DNA of 64,000 bases. It comes from Angiostrongylus vasorum (Eukaryota > Nematoda > Chromadorea > Rhabditida > Metastrongylidae). The notes beneath the pieces are model-generated. The model ran no database searches, was not told the DNA's origin, and saw only the letters and a list, made by a program, of their open reading frames with translations. This document shows, piece after piece, positions 22,458 to 34,450 of the stretch. The translations under genes and the position numbers were made by a program. The stretch's first letter is position 1, and each line of letters starts with the position of its first letter. The stretch lies in the NCBI GenBank assembly GCA_018806985.1, contig JADANN010000414.1, positions 992,001 through 1,056,000 on the forward strand, written 5' to 3'.

Positions 22458-25400
22458 ATGATGGCGGCTAGTTTTTGTGTCATTTCCGTCTCTGTCGCCA
22501 GTAATTCAAATCGTATTCGGGTTGTCATGGATGACTATCCACAAACTCTCTTCCATCGGCAGATTCTAGAAAATTTGCTTAAATATGGAAGGAATATAGC
22601 TTTGGTGAGCTTTTTTATATTGATTACAGTCAGAGAGTGCTGCGACAGACCATCAGCTGTAAAGTTGAACATCCGACTTGCCACTTTTCGAATAGAAGTT
22701 TTCAATAGTATCTCTAGTGTGGATCTCTCCAGCTAACTCGAATCCATCAATAATATGCGCCAACCTCATCTTTGATCTTTTTATTTCTTGCTATGCTGTA
22801 TATTGGAATAACTCGTACTCTTGCACCTTACTAAGCTCAAATAAAAGCTTCAATAGGCTTTTTTTCTCTAGCGGCATTGGAAGAACATGGTCACGTTTCT
22901 GTTTACGTGATGGCTTTTTTGTTTGACTTACAAAGAAAGAGAAATATTTAGACCGACGATGATGGTGACGTCAGCTTTCGTGAAATCTATGAATTGTCAC
23001 ATAGATTTGCTGCTTTCATACGTTCAATGGGCTTATCGAAAGGTCAGTTTATGAGGAATTCACAATGTTTATCGTAAAAAGAGATACCAATTTCACATTT
23101 GGGATTAATTCTGCATTCAACAGAGATTTGCAGGGGGACTCGATCCTTGTGATACTTCCGAACTCATCCTGGTACGCCACTGTGTTCCTCGGTGCAGCGT
23201 TGATTGGATGCCCGTTGTCCGGAATCAGCCATCACTCCACTATCGGTCCTAAGCACTAGAGCACTTATATTTATTTCTTTTCCATATCTTGCTAGTTTTC
23301 CTTTCAATTTGCATATTGCCAGCTTCGTGTAGTTTGGTTTATTTTTTTTCAAAGACACTCTTTCCTAGGTAGTATGAAGAAGTTGTTCCAGAAGAGATAC
23401 GATACTATGCGCGAATAAGTGGTGCAGCGGCCGTGGTGTGTTGCCCAGAAAACTTTCCAAAAGTCTTTGGAAAACTAGATTTGCAGAAGGTGACGGTTCG
23501 ATACCGCGTTCAAACAAAATTACATATATTACTAAGTTATATGTGGGTTGTTCGTCCCAACGGTTTACCGCCTCATCGTGGCTGAGGTGTGCGTGGGTGT
23601 CGGGCTGCGATGTAAAGCGGAGGTTGTTCAACTCCTCAGCAGGACCTCCCAAGCTGAGAAGGAGCCCGACGTTTCTATCCGTACCCTTTCCTAGTTTTCT
23701 CGAAATTGGCAACCTATAAAAATCTTAAGGAACTGATTGAGCCTTTGTTTTGCATTATGTGCAGATGAAAACCTATTTGAAGAATAGAAAAAATTCCTTG
23801 CTGCATTGTTAATGTACTACCTAGTACTTAACAAGACGTTCTTTTATTTTATTTTATTCCTTTTTTCTTAAGTTTTGTTGAAAAACGACTCCTTACTTTA
23901 ATGGTGCTGAGATATTTGCAAAACTCCGGACCGCAGGTGTCTACGGTGGGAAACGAACGCGCTATTGTCCTTTCCGGGGAGTAGCGCGCTCACCACCACA
24001 CCATGCGGGTCCTTCTGTTTCGCCTGTCTCTCAGCTAGTTCTATTGATCTTTTGCCATCAGCAATCACCCGTCAGCGGGATTGATCTGGGGAGCCCAAAT
24101 CGGCAACGAACCCAGTTAAGCTGAGGCTGCAGTTATAATCACAATTTTAACTTGTTATTTACTGCCTACTCTTTTTTAACGGCAGAGCATATATTGCGAA
24201 ATATAAGTTTAATGATGCTGAGACTCCTTACTTTCTACAGCATTTTCATTTCAATCACATGGATGGAACGAAATTTCTCCTGAAGAAATGTAGCTTCCAT
24301 TCATAAGACGATTAACAAAGATAAGTGCAGACTAATGGGCGCGTGTAGGGGCAATGGTTAGAAGTTCACTGAAGTGCACATGGGTCCGATCTCGCGCTTC
24401 AGCTTCAGCAAGTCTTCCATCCTCCAGGGTCGGAAACTTGGTTGCTGACCGGTCTGGGAGGATAGCAGCAGTAATCAATACACCGGTAGGCCATCGCGCG
24501 CGTCACTGTATAGGCCAGGTATGCATCCAGTCACCTCTAACGATAGTTAATAAACTCCGAACGCATGGCGCATCTTTCAGGAATTGATCAATGCCGAGAG
24601 CTTTTGTCCTTTATCTTTTATATGTAAACTATCAATTTTATAGGAGTATTAGTTATATAAGCTCTCATGTAAGATGCCTGTTCACTTTCAGATATTGGTT
24701 ATTTGCTCGCCTAAGAATGATCCTGAAATGTCAGCCTCCTGTGTGGTGCCAAGGGATTTGCCACCTTGGCACGATGATCTTCACAACGCATATGACGACG
24801 TTAACATAGGGATGGATGATCCCTTGCTGCTACCATTCTCGAGCGGAACGGGTGGAAAGCAGCGATGTGTGATTCTTACACACAAGAACTACAGTTCAGC
24901 GACAGCGATCTTGAAACGGTAGCATTTATCTTTCATTTTAAATCTTCATAAACCAAATGAACGATGAGAAATGGAGGGCACTTTGATGGTCTATCGGTTG
25001 TACAGGTCCCAGCATAATCCTGTTTCTTCGGAGTTTTGCTACTTTAGTCATTATAGTTCCCTGGAGTCCCATAGTCAGCCTGGCCAAAGTCTGCTCCAGA
25101 TCGTCACCACCACAGGCAGTCGCCGAACTTGTGGATCAGAGGCAGTTTTGCCACCATGCGAATAGTTTGGTGACACAACAGTGGTAGATCCTGTTATTGG
25201 TTTGCTTTAGCTCGGCTTCCAGATAGAATCGTCGGACTCTTTCTCAGCTTAGGAGGCCCTGCTGGGATAGACGAATCCTTTCGCTGTACAGCGCAGTCCG
25301 ACACCTATACCTTCCAGCCACGATAAGGCGGTAAACCGTTAGGAAGATTTGAGCTATATCATTACATCTCGATTGCAATAGTGGAGTTCGTCATCATCGA

Positions 25401-28400
25401 AACTAGCTGTACCATGGAAATTGTGGAGGATTATAAAGTATAAGATATTCGGAATCTTACTAGAGATAAGGAACTGTATTTCTATTTCATTTTTCTTGTT
25501 CCCTGAAATCCTCCGAACGGTCTACCGCCTTATCGTGACTGGGAGGTGTTCTTGGGTGCCTCGGTCCGATGTACAGCGGCGGGATTCATTCCCGGCAGTC
25601 TCCCAAACTGAGAGGGAATCCGGCGTTTCCATCAGGAAGTCTAGCTAAGAGTAAACCAATACCAGGATCCACTACTGTCCTGGTATCAAAGTCGCATGGT
25701 GGCAAATCTCCCCCTGCTCGACAAGGACTACGACTGCCTCATGTCGTGGTGGCGACCTGGGGCAGACTGGCCAGGCTGTCCTCAAGGTTCCAGGGAACCG
25801 CAGTGGCTTAACCAGCAAATCTCCGAAAAATGGTGATTATGCTGGGAGCCCACACAACTAGTGAGGACGGGCCGTTCAAGTATCAAGTATGAAGTTCCCT
25901 GAAATAGCGAATATATATTTGGTTCATATGACGACTGATAGGGAAAGTGTGCACAAATATTAGCCCAGAATAGATGCTTCTTTCATGTAACCCTTAGATC
26001 ACATCCCATTTCGTATTGATGAGTGCAACGAGCCTGTGTAACCTTGTGCTGTCGTGTTTTTCTCAAGAGCAACTATTCTTCGGTGTTATAAACAGTGTTT
26101 AGTAGGGGAGTCTTCTGTTGGGCAGTCCAGTGACATTGTACTCGATCCTCTTACTTTATCCAATTTAGGCTTCGGAGGGTGCTTCCCCATGGTCAATTAT
26201 GCAAGCTGTGAGATTAGTCAGTTTAGCAAAGTCTTAATTTGCCTTCTTATTTTGCCATTTCAAGTCCTCAAGATAAACATTCTTTGCTGACAGTATTGGT
26301 ATGATATACTTTATTTACTTGATACTTGATTGGCCCGTCCTCACTGGTTGTGTGGGCCCCCAGCATAATCTCCATTTTTCGGAGATTTGCTGTTAAGCCG
26401 TTATGGTTTCCTGGAGTCCCGAGGTCAGCCTGGCCAAAGTCTGCCCCAGGTCTTCCACCACGGGCAGTCGCGGCCCTTGTGGATCAGAGGGAGATTTGCC
26501 ACCATGCGACTAGTTTGATACCAGGACAGTGGTGGATCCTGCTATTGGTTTACTCTTAGCTAGGCTTCCTGGTGGAAACGCCGGACTCTCTTCTCAGTTT
26601 GGGGAGGCCCTGCCAGGGGGATGAAACCCCGGGCTGTACATCGCAGTCCGACACCCCAGGAACACCTCCCAGCCACGATGACGCGGTAAACCGTTGGGAG
26701 AGGAGGATTGGTATGATATGGGCAACAGAAATGAAACTGAGGTGAGGTCCCTCACTTTTTTTGTGATTCTACAATAAATACTCAAAGATATTCATTGCGA
26801 TTACCACATTAGCACCACCGATTTTACTTAGCCGGCGACTTTTACGAAGTTCTACATACGGATCGCACTGTTGCCTTTTTTTGCCTAAGATTTTTCTCTT
26901 TTTGGGGAAAAGGAATGAAGTCGCAAGTTTCAAGAAAAAAGAAACCGGAAAATCCTACTAGGTGTAGTTGTTGCTTTTTTTGGCACTTTTTAAAAGTGCA
27001 AGGTCATCTACAACAGCGAAGAAAAGTAGTGGTTGTACCATCCGATATCACCACGACAACAGATAGCTATCTCAGGAAACTGCTGAGCTGATAATAGTTA
27101 TAGTGTAGTTATATGGACCAGAAGTAACTCCTATCTTATGTGTGAGCTTGGGAAAGTCCTACAAAGAAGGCGTGGAATGAACTCTCATTGGGAAGGAAGC
27201 GGTACCGAATATGGTTGGGAATGTTGGGGTAAGCATCCGCAATTTTTGGGAACATGAAAGAATAACAGTCAAGGTTTGTAGAAAGTTTCATTGCGGTCGT
27301 CCATATAAACGCATTATTGAAAAATCCCGAAGTATTTTAAATATCTGGATCAAAAATAAAGATGCGGAGCAACTTAGCCCTTGCCTTGAGCACGAGGAAG
27401 GGGGACGATATAGAGAACTTATGAGAGCACAGACAATGCCTTGAAGAGGACAAACAATAGAAGGTCACTCAGTGCCACCTTTTCTACGACCTTAGAATTC
27501 TCCCTAGACTAGCATTGAAAGCAGTGATGCTTGAGGAACGCTGTGTCACCCTACGTTAAAGATAACACTCCAGTTCTAAGGCTAGTTACCTAGAAATGAA
27601 GGCTTTACCGCAGTGCACAGTGCAACATCGTTAAGCCTTACAAGAGTGCTTCTATGGCAGTCAGCCCTCATATCTACTGGGTTAGTTTGTATGTAGAGAA
27701 AAACATTAACTTGCTCACTGGCCTACTTCCGTGAGCTACTGTAGAGCACTATGTCCATTTTCGCTGCTGCATCAGTGAATGCGGGTGTGTCGACTCACCG
27801 AGTTCGATCCATACCGAAAACGTTATTCGTCGTTCTAGATGTCTTATATCACTATTGGCGAATACTTTTTTAAAGGGCATTATTTGACGAGCTTGTTGTG
27901 AACAGTCGACGACGAACAGTGGCTGTATTGCCGTTCTACCATGCGTCTGGCTTTTGGGCATTTCTCTACTGTCTGCTTGAAGGATGCCACACGATCATTA
28001 TGAAGTCATTCCATCCGATCTCCATGTTGAGAATTGTCCAAAAATACGAGGTTAGAGCATTGAGTCTCAATTCTTTTTGAAATATGGATTATATGAGAAC
28101 ATAAGGGAGCGTGTAGCGCAGTGGTTTGAGGCAGCGCAGTGCAATACACTTGGGATCGATCCTAACGCCCCAGGCTCACCAAGCCTTTCCTTCCTCCGGG
28201 GTCGCCAAATTGGTCCCAGAGTTGTCTCGGAGGATAGCAGCACTGGCTGGATACATCGTTAGGCCACCATGAGTCATTGTAGGCCAGATATGCATTCAGT
28301 CACCCCATCGATGCTTAATGAGGTCGAATGCATGGCGCGTCGCTCAGAGATTGAACAACGTGGGGAGCTTTTTTAGGAAGACATAAAGTGATGGTTGAAT

Positions 28401-30868
28401 GAATAGTAGCTCAAAAAATAAGGAACGTAGAAATTTAGCCGTAATGGATCTTTGTGCTTGCAACCAACAATGTTTTTTTTAGAGGGAGATATCATATTTC
28501 ATTTGTCACATCCAGATTTTTGAGAGGTTTTCAGATAGACACACTGAATGTAGTACCCTCTATTCTGTCTTTTCTTTGTCGAGTGGATGTCGATGGATTT
28601 GACGTTTCCTCACTTTCCACGGTCCTTTCCGGTTCAAGCCCACTTGGCAAGGAACTCATCAGTTCATTTTTAACAAAATTTCCAGGTGTTCGGAATTTGA
28701 TTCAAGGTAAGTGTGCGGTAAAAGTGTCGTTCATTCATGAATTTCTACGGGCTTAGTTTTCCTGTGTGTATCAAATTACTTTGGTTCTGATTGATCGTTT
28801 TTCATTTCCAGGTTATGGAATGACGGAAGTTGTTGTACTAAGTCATATTACCCCCATTAGGAATCGTTGATGAAAGACGCCTGGGTAGTTGTGGGAAACT
28901 GTTGCCAGGATTTGAAGCCATTGTGAGTGTCTACACTACAAAAACATTTGTTTTCCTCTTTCAGTGTTCTTCTCCAAATTTAGTGTTCAAATTTTCATCT
29001 TCAGCTTAGGGATGAGAATGGTCGTTTAATTAATGACCCAAATTGTTCTGGAGAATTATATATCAAGTCGCCAACGGTTATGCGTGGTTACCTCAACTCA
29101 GAAAATGATCAAGAACCGTTCGATCAGGACGGATGGTTTAGGACCGGTCAGTTAAAGGTGTCGTTCTTCCAGCTGTCAAAGCCATTACTTGTCTTACGGT
29201 ACTTGTTCAAAACTCGGTGTATAGTACCTTTTACGAGCGGCTATGGAAAAAACCACGTGGGTTATACAGCTAAACAACGCTGTCTTGCTTGCAGCTGTTT
29301 TTAATTTTTGAGGGTTTTTTTTCACACTTCAGTTTTGAAAATCAACTTCGTTCCTGCACTGTTCTCTAATTGGAAGTCCCTGAATCATTAGTACGGTAGA
29401 AGAAAGCCGAATTTCAGTAACTCTGGTAGTTAAAATATTGTACATGTTGCTGTGTTATCTCAAATCTTGCCAATCATTAAAAAATAACTCCAGCGGAAGA
29501 AAAATGCTAATAGGTAACACCCGCTTTAGAAACGCAGATGTCCGGGTACTTTTCGTATGATCCCTGTCCTTACACAATTTTTAGTGGAAGGACTTCTTTT
29601 TTATGTATTTGTTACTTTTTCCCTCCCAGCGGCTCACCGCTTCATCGTGGCTGGGAGGTGTTCCTGGGTGTCGGGATGCGATTTACATCTGGTGGATTCA
29701 TCCTTTCAGCAGGGCTTGTCAAGCAAGTCCGGCGTTTCCATCGGGAAACCCGGCTAAGAGTAAACCAATACCGAGATCCACCACCGTCCTGGTATCAAAC
29801 TGGTCGCATGGTGGCAGGTCTCCCTTTGATCCACAACGGCGACGACTGGCTCATGTGTTGAGAGCTTTGGCAGAATTCGCCCTAGGCTGACCTCTGGTCT
29901 CCAGGGAAACACAATGGCTGAAAACCAGCAAAACTCCGAAAAAAGTGGAAAGTATGCTGGGTCCGCACAACCACTAAAGACGGATCATCCAAGTATCCAA
30001 GTATTCCTTTTTGATTGTGTAAGGCTTACCTAGTCGACTTGTAGCATATGATCATCATAGAAGCAAGCACACTAACACACTCATCAATTTTGTTGTGAAC
30101 GGCGTAGCGTGCAAATTCAGTTTCTTTCTTCCTTATATCACCTTGAAAGGGTTTGAGACAATATTATGCGCTAATACTCATAATGAAGCAAACTTTCCTA
30201 TTAATTTATGTTTAGTGTTTGTTTGAAGGATATTTGAATAGCACAACCGTTATATCGTTGTAAAAGTTTAGGAGACATCCTCTACTATGATGATGACGGT
30301 TTCTTTTACGTTGTAGATCGAGTGAAGGACCTTATAAAAGTCAACGGAGTACAAGTGGCACCTTCAGAGATAGTGAGATGATTTTGAAAACACCATATTC
30401 ACATTTAATATGAAATCGATTTTCTACCTTGTGTCTTTTATTCTTGGGAATTTTAATAAGTAGGATCGTCAGTCTTTCTGAAGCAAGTCTTCACCACATC
30501 ATGCAGTTAGATATAATGTCCGCTTTCTGCATTTTTTCATTTTCGACTCGATACTTTCCTTCTGAAGACACGGATTCATCTAAGTCATACCACTATTTAA
30601 GGAAGACTCAATACTCACCCTTTCGTATGTGACGGAAGTGGGCGTGATCGGCATTGATGATCCCGAGCATGGTCAGGTTCCTAAGGCATTCATTGTGCTA
30701 CAAGAAGGTGAGGACGAGGAACATGCCAAGAAGAACATTTTGGAACTGGTAAAAGCAAAGTTCTCTCCAGTAAAACAATTACGTGGAGGAATAGAGGTCA
30801 GAATGGAACTACCTAAAACAAGCAGCGGAAAAGTGAAACGTTATGCACTACGTCAACTGTACAAGTGA
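22458..30868 (+). CDS. AMP-forming acyl-CoA synthetase / 4CL-like protein, disrupted
   Basis: Twelve exons, about 549 residues if repaired: 22458 (or ATG 22527)-22604, 22952-23042, 23134-23245, 23392-23489, 24692-24918, 26294-26307 joined to 26720-26741, 27906-28050, 28535-28706, 28812-28922, 29005-29146, 30272-30372, 30602-30868. Family motifs seen in order: [11 protein letters not shown], an altered ATP loop [53 protein letters not shown], and [10 protein letters not shown] with the C-terminal catalytic Lys. Known role of the family: ATP-dependent activation of a carboxylate to its CoA thioester; the substrate cannot be told. The end LYK is not a peroxisomal SKL-type signal. Defects: a SINE inside exon 6, an extra C at 28851-28855, and possibly an extra G at 23133-23137 (an in-frame but weak acceptor at 23125 could avoid it). 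It may be a pseudogene or a real gene with assembly errors. Confidence 0.8.
23556..23690 (+). mobile_element. SINE-A fragment
   Basis: Begins gtcccaacggtttaccgcct and follows the SINE-A head through aagctgagaaggagcccgac, then stops matching. In intron 4 of the synthetase gene. Confidence 0.7.
23905..24225 (+). mobile_element. MITE-C copy, long form
   Basis: Starts ggtgctgagatatttgcaaa, includes cgcaggtgtctacggtggga, ccaccacaccatgcgggtcc, atcagcaatcacccgtcagc and ctgcctact, and ends with an inverted piece of the start (tttaatgatgctgagac is a direct restart). This is the extended architecture from which the short fold-back form could derive. Confidence 0.7.
24338..24624 (+). mobile_element. 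SINE-T copy
   Basis: Head gggcgcgtgtaggggcaatg, B-box-like gggtccgatctcg, body gtcggaaacttggttgctga and gaggatagcagcag, end gaacgcatggcgcatctttc and a tcctttatctttta tail. Intron 4 of the synthetase gene. Confidence 0.75.
24996..25346 (-). mobile_element. SINE-A copy, tail lost
   Basis: Matches SINE-A from ggtcccagcataatcc to the gcggtaaaccgttaggaag end but lacks the tandem tail. It lies 160 bp from an oppositely oriented copy, so the two could form a hairpin in the pre-mRNA. Confidence 0.75.
25510..25893 (+). mobile_element. SINE-A copy, full length, with target duplication
   Basis: Flanked by gttccctgaaat at 25498-25509 and 25894-25905. Begins cctccgaacggtctaccgcc and ends gttcaagtatcaagtatgaa. 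Intron 5 of the synthetase gene. Confidence 0.85.
26294..26741 (+). other. Exon 6 of the synthetase gene, split by SINE-A
   Basis: The acceptor ctgacag ends at 26293 and the donor gtgagg starts at 26742. Removing the element and one target copy leaves 36 nt encoding [11 protein letters not shown] with split codons at both ends that fit the neighbours exactly (CG before, T after). This restores the usual spacing of about 31 residues between the LTH of the ATP loop and the LPFYH segment. As it stands, translation enters the SINE and meets a stop. Because the exon is 36 nt and phase-symmetric, skipping it would keep the frame and delete 12 residues. Confidence 0.75.
26308..26706 (-). mobile_element. 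SINE-A copy inserted in a coding exon
   Basis: A 399-bp element flanked by perfect 13-bp repeats attggtatgatat at 26295-26307 and 26707-26719. Its tail (acttgatacttg) lies at the low-coordinate end. It is the only element in the window found inside recognisable coding sequence. Confidence 0.9.
26760..27840. other. Intron 6 body, no feature recognised
   Basis: Sequence between synthetase exons 6 and 7. A frame at 27211-27444 has no recognisable motif. Nothing further supported. Confidence 0.4.
28108..28372 (+). mobile_element. SINE-T copy
   Basis: Head gggagcgtgtagcgcagtgg, B-box-like ggatcgatcc, then caccaagcctttcc, gaggatagcagcactggc and aatgcatggcgcg. Intron 7 of the synthetase gene. Confidence 0.75.
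28851..28855 (+). other. Frame slip in a C5 run of the synthetase gene
   Basis: Reading on from GYGMTE, five C give a stop shortly after HITP. With four C the frame runs through [17 protein letters not shown], the expected continuation, to a canonical donor at 28923. One base is therefore extra. Confidence 0.75.
29622..30005 (+). mobile_element. SINE-A copy
   Basis: Begins cctcccagcggctcaccgct and ends with a catccaagtatccaagtatt tail. A clean target duplication is not visible. Intron 10 of the synthetase gene. Confidence 0.8.
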
Positions 30869-31690
30869 TTCTCGTTTTCCCTTTAATATGATATATGCTG
30901 AAAACATGTGTATGGGAAGTATTCTTGGCCAATTTTGAAGATTTTCCGTGTATTTCGCGCTCTTTGGCGCATATTTGTTTTGGATCACTTTAAGTCAAAT
31001 CCACTGAATGGACCGAACTTTGATGCTTTATCGATGATTATTGACTATTAAAGCATGAAAATATATAATTTGAGTTGGAGTTAAAGCGTATCTCCTTGGA
31101 ACATCCATGCTACTGTGGACGAATTGACGTTTATACTTCTTATCATCTGAAGAATTCCATTTATTTAAGTTGTAAATGGGCGTGGCTGCTAGGATGAAAG
31201 TTGTCTGTATATGAATGATTTGATCTATTACTAGTAGTTCATAGTATTATATTACGCAACTGGAAACCGCAACCGATGTTGGTAACGTACAGGGTAGAAA
31301 CGGACACCAAAAGTGCAGTGATGGGGCGATATCTTATCTCCTACCAGGAAAAACTGCAAATATCGCCGTATTTTAATAAAGCTCCGCGACTCTTTGTATA
31401 CAAATGAGAGTTCCATCTGTGTAACTATGACAATTAGCGATCTTTGCTGCTAGCTCACGCTATACGATCTCATCATCTGGACTCGAGTTTACGCCGAGGA
31501 CCGAACCTGCATGCCGGCTGTTTTGCACAATATCACATGCATTGCGCCACTTGGTGGTGTTGTCGCGCGAGTGAATTTCCTATTGCTATCTCTTATCTTT
31601 ATCATTCTCTCACATAGTGTTCTATTTATAGTAGCTTGTGGTCCTATTATACAAATTCATACATGGTTGATTTTTTAGCGTTAGATAAGC
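30869..31690. other. 3' flank of the synthetase gene
   Basis: No coding region seen. An AATAAA at about 31374 could be a polyadenylation signal. The next gene is on the opposite strand and converges on this interval. Confidence 0.4.
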
Positions 31691-31691
31691 G

Positions 31692-32060
31692 TAGGGAGTG
31701 GGTAGTGCAGTAGCAGTGATGTTCGCTTAGTGCGAACAAGCCGCTGGCTCGACCCCATGCCGATCCCACCAAGCTTTTCATCCTCCAAAGATGAGGGGAA
31801 CTGGTATCTGATTTATCTGGAATCAGTTCGCTTTCTGTAATTCACGGAATGTAATGAAGACCTGGCAACGCCCTAGCACTGCTACCTAAGTATTCCAGGT
31901 AGAATTGACTCGACCAGTATTTAACGACGTTCATAAAGAAGACCAAAAATTCTCAAGCAGCAGCTTCTATCTACACTTAAATCCGGAGATTTTCGTGGCA
32001 TATGGATGCTAGCAAACGGACCACAAGCAGGAAGTGTAGCGATCCACATAATATGTGGAA
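31692..32060 (+). mobile_element. SINE-B copy
   Basis: Head gggtagtgcagtagcagtga and ggctcgaccccatg, shared core ccaccaagcttttcatcctc, then agtattccaggtagaattga and a diverged 3' half. Intergenic. Confidence 0.65.
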
Positions 32061-32084
32061 TGAGTGATATAAACATAAATGTAA

Positions 32085-32400
32085 CTACAATTTCATTTGA
32101 CCACAACGATGCGGAAATATTTGCAACACTCCGGATCGTAAGAGTCTGGGGTTGGGATCGAACAAGCTATTATCCTTACCTACTGCGCTACTTGCATGGT
32201 TTGGTTATAAACACGCTAGCCTGCATGGTGTGGTGGCGAACGCGTTAGCCCCGGAAGGGATAATATCGTGTTCGATCCCCCACCGCAGACACCTGCGGTC
32301 CGGAGTTCCGCAAACATCTGAGCATCATCATGGTTGTATCTCAAATAATACCCTGCCGTGAAATATTAAAGTAGGCAGTAAATACAAAGTTAACACTGCA
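32085..32400 (+). mobile_element. MITE-C copy, fold-back form
   Basis: Left arm gatgcggaaatatttgcaac and right arm gttccgcaaacatctgagca are inverted relatives. The loop repeats a cgttagccccggaaggga segment. A gccgtgaaa / aggcagtaaataca tail follows. Confidence 0.65.
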
Positions 32401-32696
32401 ATTTCACTTGACTTTGTTGATAGAGATACTGGAGATGAAGATTTATGCAAAATAAGAATGTAAAACTGTCAATGTTGGCGTCACAATAAAGCGTCTCTTT
32501 ATGTATCCTGCTGCTACATCTTTCATTATTCAAAATGAACTGAAATCTCTGCGTTTTTGCCAGTAGTATGAATTATGAGGATACCAACTGGTAATACAGG
32601 GGAGATATGGGGTATAGTGTGTGTGCATGTTCAGATTGCTAGATCTAGAGCAGGTTACAACTTGTCCTGTCAACATCTTTGGAAGGAAAAAGGGAA

Positions 32697-32740
32697 AGAA
32701 ATGAAATGAAAACAAATGAAATGAAATGAAATAGAATGGA
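32697..32740. repeat. (ATGAA)n imperfect microsatellite
   Basis: Several tandem atgaa units with interruptions. Confidence 0.8.
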
Positions 32741-33489
32741 AAACAACGAAGATATCCAACAGTATCGAACCTATCACTGTTTAGCGATATAAGTGGCCTC
32801 CATGCATACATTGTTTAGTGTTATGGCTGAGTGATTGAAGGATTCAAGACAACTTTGGGAAATTCACAAGCTCGAGCTGAGGAGTACAGAAGAGTAATGA
32901 ATGATGTGGCGAATGACGAGAAAGCGTGGAATTTCAAAAGTTGACTTGAGCCCTCAAAGGCACGATTCAAGGCAAATACATTCGAAATGAACTCGAAGAG
33001 ACTGCACAACATTTCTCGTTTTCGGACGAGTTCTCTGCGAGTTCATGGACAACAAAATCAATCGATAAATCGCGTAATTTCGAAACCGATACATTAAGTC
33101 CACGTATAAAAGTGAGACAAGACATGGCCAGAAATATTAAAGTCTCATTTAATGGCAATGAATTAATGCTGTAGATAAAGAAACGTCAGTTGATACTAGC
33201 AGATGATTATAAAGTGCAGCAAAGCTCTAAAGGGAGCAAGAACACAACAGAAAGAAGAGTACTAAAGAAAATTGTTACGAAAGTGATCGATCCTCTCATA
33301 GCTTCTCTGGTCTCCATTCGACAGATTTCATCTCCCATATCTGCAAGAAAAGCCCGAAATTTTACAATCAATCTACAGTACGGCATCATTTCTTGCTGAA
33401 TAACTTTGGATTTCCGCTGTTCAGTTTCCTACGAATTCTCGGTGAATCAATTGTGTGCCAATAATCCTACGATTTCACGATTTATTCTT

Positions 33490-33645
33490 TTTTTACTCAG
33501 CGCCTATCCTTTTTTTCATGCCATGGTATGGTGTGAAATAGCTTCCGGAAAGGGTAATAACGAGGTTCGATCCCCCGCCGACGACATCTGCAGTCCCAAG
33601 TCTTGCAAATATCTCAGCATCATTGTAGTTGCAGTCTCACGATTC
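33490..33645 (+). mobile_element. MITE-C fragment
   Basis: Contains cagcgcctatcc, a gaggttcgatcccccgccg piece and the right arm ending tgcaaatatctcagcatcat. Confidence 0.6.
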
Positions 33646-34079
33646 TTTGCACTTTTCGTTACTATCTAGAATAGCGTTCTTGAACGTAGATTTATTGGTT
33701 CTGATTCTTAGAAAATACAGTAGACAGCATAAAGCGCTTAATTTTTTAAATGAAAGGCGATGTAGTTCTTCGTGAAGATCACTGTTTCCTCTAACTTTCT
33801 TTTTCTTTCCAGAGGTTTCGTTTTCGGCTGTTAACTTCATGGTTGCAAAATCTGTCATTCAGTCGTTAATGACTCGGACAGTTTGTTAATGAAGTTGTTG
33901 ATTCTAGCACAATCTGCGACTCATCCATCAAATCAGCGACATTCTCGGGTAGCAGACGACCGATCGCTCCTTTATATGAGACTGTGGCACGCCAAAGTGT
34001 TCATTGCTCGGATGAGTTCAAACTGGCTGAGACTATGCAGTAGTCACGACGTCTCCGTCCGGAAGCACCTTTATTCATT

Positions 34080-34450
34080 TTATTTTATCCGACTCTATAT
34101 CACATACTATGTGCATCTCAGCACTTCTTGCATTCGTCTGTTCCCAGCGTTACATCATCCATAGAGGTTTTCGCATTTGTGAGTTTGACTGTTGCTTGAG
34201 GATTTTGGTCTTCCAAATGTTATTAGAGGCTCGTGGAGTCGACTCTCCCTAAAATTATGGGATAACAGAGCAAGTGTTCTCATAACTTTATCTTAGGCAT
34301 TGACCAGCATTTGTAGAATGCAATGAGCGAGGTGATCCCAAACAAGTCTAGTAACAATTTCCCCACTCCGTAGGGATGTAGGATTTGGTGCGCCCGATTC
34401 GAGGATGAAACAGACCCTTGTACATGCTGAACGGCATCACTGCCACTGCA
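34080..34450 (-). mobile_element. SINE-B copy, diverged
   Basis: Reverse complement starts gcagtggcagtgatgccgtt, followed by a gaatcgggcgcacc box. The core ttgttactagacttgtttgg and the 3' half with ctcaagcaacag are recognisable. Intergenic between the convergent genes. Confidence 0.6.

Noticed and set aside
23369..23391. Synthetase exon 4 starting at 23373 (YEEVVPEE)
   Set aside because: The phase does not match the previous exon; the acceptor at 23391 gives the right phase and the usual family length.
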